DNA from: Anastatus disparis
Taxonomy: Eukaryota; Arthropoda; Insecta; Hymenoptera; Eupelmidae
DNA: 64,000 bases
Reading direction: 5' to 3'
Assembly (NCBI GenBank): GCA_017163975.1
Contig: JAFFSR010000004.1
Span: 8,618,001-8,682,000 of the forward strand
The notes under the pieces were generated by a model that saw nothing but the letters and a program-made list of their open reading frames with translations, ran no database searches and was not told the origin of the DNA. Below are positions 35,189 to 47,300 of this stretch, piece by piece. The position numbers were made by a program, and so were the translations under genes. The number at the start of each line of letters is the position of its first letter. The stretch's first letter is position 1.

Positions 35189-35395
35189 AGCGAAGGTTCA
35201 TTATCATCGGAAGGTGCGGACACGTCAGTTGGCGTAAGCTCCGGCTCAAGCAGCACAGAAGATGATTCCGGTTGTGCTGAAGTCGCCTGTAACATAACCC
35301 TTATAGAAAGACTCATTAGATCACATCCGATCTGGTTCTTACCTGGCATACAACGCGCCGGAGCCTTTCACTTGTTGCAAGGCAAAGAGGAAGGG
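35189..35395 (+). CDS. spri: sprint exon 1 in view: start of SH2
   Basis: Acceptor CTCAACAG ends at 35188; an in-frame TAA at 35177-35179 shows the exon cannot extend farther left. Donor GTAAGA at 35396. It encodes SEGSLSSEGADTSVG and, after an acidic Ser stretch, ITLIERLIRSHPIWFLPGIQ then AGAFHLLQGKEEG, the N-terminal helix and first strand region of RIN SH2 domains. The acceptor's pyrimidine tract is weak (A-rich), unlike the other exons. Length 207, phase 0 at both ends if the upstream exon ends at a codon boundary. Confidence 0.9.
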
Positions 35396-38300
35396 GTAAG
35401 ATTATTTATTATATGTTTTTCTTTGTATTTGTTATTTAAATAAGTTCACTGGTGCTGAATTAAGTGTTGATTGTTGGTTAAATTATTCTGAAGATTTATT
35501 TTTTTCTGTACTTGAATAAGATCAACTTGTTTATTAATTAAAAATTCATATGCTTATTAGAATTAAATATTTCATTAATCAAGGAACTAGTTTTCATATT
35601 TTACTATTTTTAGATAACCAATACTATGACTATTATATAAAATCTTGACTTTTGGGAAAAAAATAACTTATACAATCAATTTTTTAAAATCCGTATTAAA
35701 TTTTAAACAAATTGCATGAATTTGATCAATAAAACTTGAAAAAACAAACATTTTAGTTATTCTTTAATATAAACCTTGACACATTATGATTACCTTTATC
35801 GTAACTTTTTCTTTGAAAAAAAAAACTGTATACAGAAACATATAAAAATAAACTCATAAAATACGTGCAAACCCTGTTTTTTCCTTTCCATCGTACAATA
35901 TTTATTATTTTTTGTTCCTTCTCATAACAAATAAGTACATGCACAAGCATAAAATTCTTAGAAAAACAAAAAGGAATAAAGCAAAAAAAATGGAAAAACT
36001 ATATAATGCACACACGGGGTTCAGTAAACTCCGACGAAATATATTACGTCTGTAAAAATAACACCGTTATCGATTCGTATACACATATACGTGTGTGCAT
36101 AAATATAACTTTTGCAAGGACGGAGAACTTGTTTTTAAGCATTTTAACTCTCGTACGTGAGAAAACTGTGTTCGAAATTTTCTCTCCTTACTATCGTATG
36201 GCCATATTTGAAAATTTTCAATTGTACTGGAAGAAAAATGTTTAAGTGCTTTGGATAGAGCCTAATAACGTAAGAAGAATTTTTTTTCTGGATTATTTCA
36301 TTCAATCGATGGATTGTTATTTATTTTATTGATAAAGATTGTTGCTTGCTTTCTTTAAAAAAATTTACGATACGAAGCTTCAAGAATTATTAACGTGCTG
36401 ATTTTTAGCTTGACGTAAATAAATAAATATCATTATTTTAACAAAGTTTTAATCATACCATCGAAGAAATTTATTTTACATTAGCAGTCTGGTACATTAA
36501 TAAAACATAATTACAAGTATTACTTTTAGAGATAGTCACGGTACTTTTATTGTATATATATATTAGAACATAATAGTAAAAATAAATGTACAATATTAAT
36601 CTCAGCTGCAATAATAATTTTCATCTTACAAACTTTCTAATTCGAAGCTTAGAAATAAAATAAATTTAATAAATAACCTCTTCTATCCGTTTTCCTAATA
36701 ATTTCTCTTATTAAACACCGGTAGTTTCACTAAAGCCCATTTATCAAATCATCAACGTTGTAACAATGTCTATTGTAACGAGATGTAAAAATTTTTCTTT
36801 TTTAATATCATAATTAAATGTCACATAATAGACCAATCTCTCGAGTGCTTAATCACATAAATCATATAATTATTTGATTACGCGTATATACCTACCGTCT
36901 GGTCATTCATACATTGTCGAATGAAAGGAAGCGATTCGAAGATTTTTTTCGAATTCAACAACGATAAGTATGTCAATGACTTTTGAGCGAAGAAATAAGC
37001 GCATCTATGCCAACGTGCATATAAGTAACTAGCAGTAGCTGCTGTAGCATCTTCTTGACAATGGATTGAATTGACGCGGTTAACTACTGTTTAACTTCAC
37101 ACCTCGGGGAATACACGTGGGATTTAAGAGAGTTTGTCGTTATTGCGTTTAGATGGGGATTTAAAAAGGTTTTGAATTAATGAAATATATAGTTTATTTT
37201 TATTGGGAATATTTATTAATATTGATATTCAAAATGAAATATTTTATTTTTAAACAAAAACTTTTTGTTTTCATTATTAAATTTGTATTTATATTAGTTT
37301 TAGTTGTATAATAAGAATTTACGCGAGGTCTACCGTGGCTCAGTCGGTAGAGCGATGGATTCGTAATCTCGAGGTGTTCCGAGTTCGAATCCCGCTCTCG
37401 GCCGATTGATAAGCACCACTGTAAGTTACATGTGCGTTGTTCACAAACACACCGAAATGACCTCCGTCGCTAATTAGCATCAAAATGATAGCACAAATAC
37501 AGCGACGTTAAATTTAAAAAAAAAAAAAAAGATTATCTACGTCCATGTCATCGGTTTATTTTTATTTTTACAAAAAATGTAATTTAATTTTTAGAATTTT
37601 TGCCCGTGGACTTTAAAAACTTAGGTTTAACTAAAAACATAAACACTATAAACATTGTTAATATATCGCTACATTTGAAAATATTACAAATATAAATATA
37701 CTGATAATGTTAATATTTTAAAATATATCCATAACTAAAAAAGAACATTAAGTTTTGAAAAAATCTGTAATTGAAACAATACGTTTCTCTATCATAAATA
37801 TAAAAATTCAAAATTTAAGAAAATTAAAAAAACAATTCATATATATAAATTTAAAAATAAAATTAATAACACATGTAACGATTGAATGAAAAATCGTTTT
37901 TTCAACATAACAAAAGTTCATTATGAAATAACTCAATTTCCATTTTATTCAAAAGATATTAAATATTTTTATTAATAAATTCCAAAAACTTGACGTTAAT
38001 TTATATTTACGTAATTTCATTAAAACATTTGCAATAAAATTACGTATCATCAAATTAAATTAAACGGTTTCCATAATGCTAAATTTTCGCACACAAGTGA
38101 CGTATATTCGTTTAATTTTACAAATTAAATTTAGCGAAACATATTATTTTTGTTTCGCATCCACGCGAATTATAGAAATTTTCATTCGCACATAATTATG
38201 CGTCTCTATACATTTTAACCATTAAAAAAAAAGGATACGGGCAGGAGGTAGAGAATCATTATACATTGAAAATATATAAATGCTAGAGTAAACCAAAATA

Positions 38301-41300
38301 ATGTAAAAGCTTTTAATTAAAATTCAACTCTTGGATGTAATGTCACAATGTGTATATTTTACGTTATTTCATCAGCTCTTCGTTAACCAAGTTGAAACTT
38401 AAATTAAAAAGGAAATTAAATGATAAAATAAAATTTTAATAAAATATAAAAAAAAAATTTTTTCCGAAGAATAATTGAGTAAAGGTAAAACTTTATATTT
38501 CCACGCTAATTTAATTTACATATCGAATTTTCAATTTTTAAAATTAAATCACAAAAATATTTCATTATTTCATAGTTTTTATTGTAAAAAAACTTCTAGC
38601 GGATTTCATGATTATTCTTTTTTCAATATAAGATTCAGTTATCGTGAAAATTTCTAACGCTATTTTTACGGTAAAATAATTCTAAATTACTATTTTTAAT
38701 AATAATACAATAACATAACCTTGGTACACATCTTGTATTGTTATTTATAAATATAGAACGCAATCGATATTTTATTTATACAATTATTAATATCACCATG
38801 ACCAGATACTTTTTCTAGAAAAGTCTATGCGATGCATTGACCTAAATAATATTATATTTACATAAATTATAGAATTTCTAAAGATTTTTTTATTATTATT
38901 GTTGAAATAAAAAATTGAACATTTCGAAAATTTGTACTTTTCTCAAACTATCCTTTCTAAAACTACCCTCATCATCACCCTTAAGCTCCAACTGAAAAAA
39001 AAAATAAAATTTCAACAGTAATCTTAGAAAAAGCTTCTCTCCATCGTGAGACAAAAAAAAAGTTCATCCTCTGCTATCTGCGAAGAAAAAAAAAGAAAAA
39101 AAAAGCAAAAAGAAAACGACCATATCCACTCGTCTATACCTTGTCTTCTTTTCCAGCAACAAAACTTTTCCTCCCTTTTTCCTGCCTATACAAAAACTGA
39201 GATAAAAAAAAGGTATATAGAAAGAAATAGGGAGAGACAGAGAGCAAAAAAAAAAAGAAGAAGACAAACATATAGTAATTGCAGCTAGACAGTGCTATTG
39301 TTTTTCTTTTTTTTTATTCGTCAAACTACAATACGAGCAATCGACATAACGCCAAAACAATGAGCCCCCAAGCCGAGTTTCAGTTTTTAAAACAATACGC
39401 GCATGCATTTTCTGATGCGCCCTGATTATCGCTATAGTGTGCAGATACATGTTTTTATATACTATGTACGTGTGTTTTTTTTTTGCTAGGAACGCGGAAG
39501 AGTAAAGCGACGTTGATACGCATGAGGTTTTTTTTCAGTTATCTTTTGTTCGAGAATGTTTTTTTTTTGCTAGGCTGGTCTTTACGTTGAAAAGTATTGT
39601 ATTTTTTTTAATAGTTTTGAAATGGAGCTTTAATGTTTACAATTAAAATATGTTCGAATGGTCACGTCATTTTTTATTTCAAATTGAATTCTTAATAGAA
39701 TTTTTAGAAATTCATGTGAAAATCGGAATTTATAATATTTGTTGAAAATTCAATCAAAATTTTGAAATTTTCAAAGTCTATATAAATTAAATATTTAAAT
39801 TTTTAGTGTTTGATCAAAATTTTAATATTTTAAAAAATTTTATGTACATTAACTACTACCATTTGAGTGCGTTTGTTTAAAAAAATTAATACAATCGAGT
39901 GATCAATTGATACAATAAGAAAAGATTAACAATTATATCTTCTGCATATTTTTAAACAAAACATGATTTTTATACTGTATTCATTAAAATTTTAATGAAT
40001 ATCAAAAAGTTAAAAAAAAATACTTTCAATCAACATTTAATCACTAAAGCATTATTTTTACAGCTTATTTTCATAACTAATTTCACAATTGATTAAAATA
40101 ATAAAAATAAAAAAATATAAAACGATAAGATGATTATTTTAAAAATTTTGTTTCAGAATTTCGTTGTACGTCAATCAAGTCAGAGCGATACAATGGCACT
40201 ATCAGTACGTCTACCAGTAGGTAAAGGACCTTACATCGAGCATTATCTCATACAAGCTAACAAAGGCAAACTTAGTTTAGAGACGAGCGAAAATAGGTTC
40301 GACAACATCCCCTCTCTTATCGCCCATTACTCGCAGTGCTGGTAAGTTTAAAAAAAAGGTGTAAAAAGAAGAAAAAAATAACTTTCCTTTGAAAACTAAT
40401 ATACTTTGAATCGCTACACAATGCTGAAATTTCTTGTTTATAGATTTAAAATACTTTTGGATAATGTAAATATGTTGGTGTTTTGATTAACGATTAATTT
40501 TATGATTGATTTATCGATTAATAATATTGATTAAACATTAGTATAAATCATACTTTCTTCAATATATTATTTTATTATATAATATACAAAAATTTTTTGA
40601 TTTTAAATTTTAATAGAACATAACAGCATTTCGTCATTAATGCAGTTTTTAATTAAGTACTACTATGCAAACGTCAAGCTAGAGACACTGAAAAGTAGGT
40701 CTTGTAATTAAAATTTAGTGTCTTAACGATACTATATTTAGTACTTAGAATAAACATTGATATATTTAAACATTATGCACAAGTTATTTTAAGCGAAAAT
40801 ATTTTTAAATAAAAATATTAATTTAAATTTTTCATGAATATTCCTATTGAATTTTATTTAACTATTACCTTGTCTATGAAACTTTTTTATAAATCAATGA
40901 TAAAATGTATTTTTTCATATTCTAAAACTGTAAATACATGGAATTTTTTGATTTTATATTACAAATTTAATAATTTCTAAAAACAAATTATAGACAATAC
41001 TGATTTTATGTGAAAAAAATAAAAAATAAGTCTCTTCCAATAATCTTACTTTTACTTTTTTGAAAAAAATCACAAACGTATAAGCCAACACTTCTTGCAT
41101 TTCAAAAAAATCTTTCAAAAAAGAACATAAAAAAAGGAAAGTTAACAAAATAACATGTATGAGATATGTAAAAACTACATAAAGCACATACGAGTAAAAG
41201 TAATTTTAACCCGTACTTTTAAAATTTTCGCAGCGACGAGTTGCCAGTACAGCTGACATTACCACGGGCAATGCGTGAAGCTAAGAATAGGCAGCAGCTT

Positions 41301-44300
41301 TCTTCGTTAGCTTTACTCGGCCAAGAGTTCTGGCGTTATCCAATGGCTAATCCAAAACCTACAACTGAAAGCGGCGCAAGCAGTAATACTTCAAGTCTTG
41401 GCAGTTTTCATGCCGGTAAAAATATATATATTTGTTTTTTCTATTTCTTTTCTGTTTGTCATTTATTGTTCTTTTTCTTCCTTGATGATAGATAGTGAAA
41501 TTGAAAGATTTAAAAAAAGAAAATTACATTTTTGATGGAAGATTTGAAAATTATTTCTCATTTTGGAATTTTTTACATGGTTAATTTTGAACATAGAACG
41601 TCAAAAAATTTTTGAATCATCCAATGATGCAAAATTATAATTCTAATAAATTGCAAATATTTCAAGTTAACTGATAAAAATTTTTTTATATACAATATTA
41701 GCAAAAATTTTGTTTCTCTGAACGTTTTACTTTAAAATCACAATAGTACTGTCTTGAAAAGTAGATAAAAAAAATTTGGATGAATAAATGTGATTAATCC
41801 TTGATCGAGATCGAATCTTGAATCATGCAGTTTAAAATATAATATTCAAAATATTCGTTCTAAAAATAAAAATTCTTAATACTGATTTAACTTTATAATT
41901 AGAAGTACAACAGGTATACTAACCTTTAATCTTTAATTTTAGGTAACAATAACAACAATAATATCAATAATATGGTCACACCATCAACTGAAAGCATTAT
42001 ACTTAATTTAACGCCGATCTCAATAAAAGATTCTCGTAAGTAAAATTTCAAATTAATTCTTATATGAATTTTTATTCAAATTTTTTCATTCTTTACTATT
42101 GAAACACACATGAGCTCTTAAATATTCAGTCATTTTGTTTACTTTCAAATTGATTGGATAATATTAAACTAGTGCAATATATGCATAAAAATATCCAATT
42201 ACTTAATTAAATCACTTGAACAATAATGTATAGTTTTAAAGTCTTTTGGTTACATTAAATCTCTTGCTTTTTAAAACGTTATTTTAAAAAGATCTAAATA
42301 TAATTTTTTTTCCAAAAAAAAATTTTTCAACTTATTAAATATTTATCAAAAAATTAATATATTTAAATATTTCTATTATAACATAAATAAAAATAATTTC
42401 TTATATTTAGTTTCCTGAATTATTTTAAAATTCTTACTATTGATCAATATATTGAACATTATAATCATAAAACTTTAATAAAATTTATTTATTGTTTCAG
42501 TTAACACATCACCAACCAATACGATGACGACGTCAACGTTCACGACGTCGATGCCACGTCAACCTCGACCAACACCACCAAACACATTAAATCTCACAAC
42601 GTTCAATGAGCCATCGGATGGAAAACGTGATAATAAAAATCGTCTTTCACCAAATGATAAACTCTGTCAACGACTCGTATCACCAAATCTTGTACAGAAT
42701 CTCGTTAGATCACCATCGCCGGTAATCCATAATGTCGAAACAAACGTATTAAGTCCACAAAGCGATTCGAACAATTCATCATGTGAATTCATTCGAGGCA
42801 ATCAATTTACATCGAGCAATACTTCTATGACATCGAATTTTCATAGAAATATTGCGTCTGGATTTAACGAACTGACAGCCAAAGCATCGCCGGATGTCGT
42901 TCAAACACCTGCTGGCAATAATCATATCAAAAGTCCACCACCACCGCCACCAAGATGGGCTAAACCTGGACAACAACAATCGGCAAGTCAGAATAATTTT
43001 ACCGTTACGACGACTGTTACATTCAATGTTAATCAAAGTGGAGATATCAGTACTGTTCAGGTGATTAGATTATTTGTTGATCTATTTTTAATTAATGTAT
43101 TCAGCACTAGTTACATGGGTTGTACATTCAAATTGAGCTGTCATTCCAAAATCAGTGGGCTATACTTGTTGATTAATCACTTAATAATTTAATAATTTAA
43201 CAATCAATACTTATTGAAAAAGAAAGTATATGAATGAACAGATATGAGAAAAAGAATTTCACATCTCATGGAAATCCAATTATTTTCACACAAAAAAAAT
43301 TCATTACTTATAAAATTCTATTAAAAATTTGAAATTTTAATTCATAGTGTATTAAGAGTAATGTTTAATTGGAAATATAATAAAAAAACTACAAAGAAAA
43401 TCTTGAATTATATTATAAAATACATTGTTTGAAGATAAAATTATAATTAATAAAATATTAATTTATTATTAAATAACACTTATTATATTTTTTCAGTCGA
43501 CTCCATCGGACTCAAACACACCGTCGCTGTTGAGTCCACAAAGTATATTATCAAAATCATTAGGTTCGAACCCTTCAAATTCAAATTCAAAATCTTCATC
43601 TGCGCAATCATCTTCTTCAGCTTTATCACCAGCTTTAACACCAAATCTCTCATCGTCATCAAAACTAGTCTCAAACGGTAATCGTACACCACAAATTCTT
43701 TCACCGCTATCAGGTACAGGCAAATCTAGACGAAAGAGGGATCGTGATGCTCGTAAAAATTCTCAACATTATCAAGAATCAGATATTTTAGAATCGTATT
43801 ATAGAAGCTCACCGGCTGACAAAATATCTGATTATGAAGACATTTGGAACACAACTGATCAATCCAATCCATCAACATGGTCACCAAAAGAAAGTCTTTT
43901 AAAAGGATCGAACGATGAAGGTAAAAGACCGATTGATTGTAAGGAAAGGATTTTAAGTCCAACAGAGAAAACCATTAGAAATGAACAACAACAGCAGCAG
44001 CAATTGGTGACACAAACGAATGAAAAATTAATCATTAGGAACGACAAGAGTAGTGTTAATGAAAAATTAAGTTATAAAGAAGTTACTAGTCCAGAATTTA
44101 GCAGTTTTAAACCACCACAAGAAACAAAAAGTCAAGAAACCACACCATCACCAGAAGATATGAGCATTGGTAAACGACCTGACCTTCTGTCAAGAGTTTG
44201 TAAGTGATATTTATTAATAAAGTATCCAATTTTTTTCCCTTTTTTATTATTTAAGATTATAAAACAATTATTTTAGATTATGAAACTTTATTTTGTAAAA

Positions 44301-47300
44301 CCATAATTTTTATTTAACTTTATTTATTGAAAATTCTTTATTTTTAATAAAAAAACCCTGGTAGAAAATAAACCATTTTTTGGCCATTTTTGTTGGCCAA
44401 CGCATGTTAAAATGGCACTTATCTAGAAATTTTGGAAACTCTTTGTACAGAATTTCTAGATAAGTGTCATTTTAACATGTGTTAACCAGCAAAAATGGCC
44501 AAAAAATGGTTTATTTTCTACCAGGGAATTTATTTTTTAATTGAAAAATATTCTTTTATAAACTATCACTGTTTTATAAGTTTATATTATGCATTACTTT
44601 AAGTTGATTTTATCACTTGAATGAAAGTTTTAATTCCTCAAAATATTTGATGTCATTTTTTTCTGTACTCTCAACAACTCTTTTATTATAATGTACAATA
44701 ACATTAAACATTTATTTCCTTTTCTATTCTGCAGGTAGCGCAAACTCGTTAAACAATCCAAATACAATAACACCACCTCGTAACAAGCTTGGTCTGATAG
44801 TTCTTGCACGTTCAGAAAGTAATAGTCCAATGACACCAGAGTCTAAACAAGGAAGTCCATTCTATGCTGAACCTGCTGATGCTATACCACGACCTAGTCT
44901 TGCTTTGGTAGCGCGTCGTCGACCAAAACCAATTAATACAGTCGCCAGTAAATTTCGACACAGTGAACCTGGTTGGTTGCAAACCCAATTGTCTGGTGGT
45001 TGTAATATCAGTGGTAATATGTTACATCCAATCGATTGGGATGATTCTGAAGAAACAGAAGATAAAACGCCGTTAATATCATCGTCAGTGGATAATTTAG
45101 CTAAGAGATTAAGCGGTAAAGAGCAGAAGAAATGTTTACCTTGCGCTGCTAAACCTGTGCAACCACCAAAGATTAAACCCAAAATTTTTAGTGATACATC
45201 GTGGGCTGTTGACTCAAGTTGGGAATTCATTGGTAAATTAAGAATAAAATTATGTTTAATTTCATACTATTATTCAATGAAGAACAATAAATTTGTATAT
45301 TACGTTAACTTCAGTTGAAAAATTGTGAAACTAGTTTTTTCTGGGCCTCTAGCTTATAATCTAAATTGCAAGCTGGATAGACTAGAAATTCCAATAAAAG
45401 CAGATTATTTTTTAGTTAAATTTTATTTCATTTAATTTTAAATAATAAAGTTTAAAAGCATCATTTTATAAAAAAGATACATTGAAATAATTTTTTTTTG
45501 TTACCAAATTGATCTAAAGTAAAAAAAATCATTTTACGAAACTATTCACCTATGAAAACATACAATCTTATTACTGAAAAAGTTTGAAAATTATTATGAA
45601 ATCCCAATAACGTGAAATCTTAAATTTACAGGCAATGATGCAGATGATTGCGAACCAGATTACGACTGTGATGCAGATTACGATGCTGACAATATTGGTC
45701 GCAAGTTCCCCGACGAGGAACAAGACAAATATATTGTACGCAATACTTTGACGGCACAAAGTATCATTTTACAAAGGTAAGTTTTTAGAATTATTAAAAA
45801 ATACTTTTTAATTTCGTTAAAAAAAGCATTATTGTAGTATGAAAATTATATTAAAATATATCACTTTAAACATATTTTTTTTCTTATTCAAACAAATGAT
45901 AAAATTATTGTTTCAAAATTATTTAACTAGATTGATTTGGATTAATTAGGATTCATCGTAATTTATTTATATATTACTAGAATCCAGTATCGTCCAGATT
46001 GATCCAGATAAATATTTTCATTTGATTTTTCATCTTTAGTTAAGATTGATGTTCAATAGCATTCATTGACTCATGAAAATAATAAATTATTATGAATGTT
46101 ATTGCACCAATAAAATTTTTTAATGTAAATATCGATATAAAATATTTTTAATATACAAACATTCAAACCTTTTTTTAAATCAGTTTTAAATGTTCACTTC
46201 GATTGCATATTGATAAAATTGTCGGTAATATTCTCCAATGATAAATAATCACCCGTTAATTCTTTAGGTTTAAATACAATAGAGGGTGTTCAAACGATAT
46301 TAAAAACGAAAGTAGTTAGTAAAAATATGAAATTTCATTGAAAAATACCATTGTCTTTTTTTTATTAAATTATTCAATTAAAACATATTAATTATACATT
46401 AAAATGATCAATTGAATATACAATTTTTAGCAATGATCCTTTATCAAAATTCTTCATTTTTTAATACTTTATCTAAGCTTTCTTCCAATCACTTCTGTAA
46501 ACGTTTAAAATGCAAAATATATATAACACTGATTTGTTCATCCCCATATTTTTAAATTTTTGATAAACAAATACGAAAAAAATCCAATACAATTCTAAAG
46601 CTTGTAAATTCGTAAATTTGTTCAATCCTCCACGTATGCAGTATTCGATGCACATAGCCGCCACTTTGAGTATTCCAATTGTTTGCTCGGTGTAGCTCAA
46701 TTCAAACTTGCTGATATAAACTTTATAGGATCTTTGCGTGCTATTGAAATGACCTCTACGAATTTCGTACGTGTCAGCAAGTTGCAGAAATCGCCGGCCG
46801 AATAACGTTTCATATAGTTTATACGAGGTAGTTTATAGTTCGTATTCAAATACTCGAGACAGACGCAGAAATCGAATAAAAAGCAGCTATGAGATCGTTT
46901 TTTAGATTAAAACCTGATTTCTTTTCCCGGGGAAAAAAGTACGGATAGATATTTGTTTAGTTTTTTAACATTGATAAATGAATGTTTAACTCTTGTTTTA
47001 TTCTTGATAAAAAGTTAAAACTGAGAAAATTTAATTACTATAATACAAGATGTACAATTTATTTAAAATGTAACATTTTATAAAAATATTTCTAGTTTCT
47101 TATTCAAACAGTTAAAAAAAATGTTATGAAATGTCTAACTACATATCCAAATGTAAAAGTAAAAGAAAAAAAATTTTTTATCATGAATATTTATCAGTAT
47201 ATTATGTATAGTGCTGGCGTTATTTTAAAAAAGCAGATTAAAATTTCATTTACAACCATAAATTTTTTACTCAAACGCTCAACGAAAAAAAAAAAACCTT

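Noticed and set aside
37325..37410. A functional tRNA-Thr gene
   Set aside because: The head has A and B boxes and a CGT anticodon, but no paired 7-bp acceptor stem; it is followed by the shared SINE body and an A tail, as in four other copies.
39046..39288. 80-codon Lys/Arg-rich frame in a sprint intron
   Set aside because: Comes from an A-rich tract with simple AAAAG runs; the opposite strand is equally open, as expected for low complexity.
42779..43036. Minus-strand frames opposite sprint exons 5 and 6
   Set aside because: Shadows of low-complexity Ser/Asn/Pro coding sequence on the plus strand (also 43483-43723, 43726-43962, 43859-44047).
43061..43192. Coding extension of exon 5 to the stop at 43190
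   Set aside because: The frame stays open but becomes AT-rich and hydrophobic past the GTGATT donor, and exon 6 joins in perfect phase at 43060.
44862..45230. 122-codon minus-strand frame
   Set aside because: Exact shadow of sprint exon 7, whose plus-strand frame has matching splice phases and family-typical sequence.
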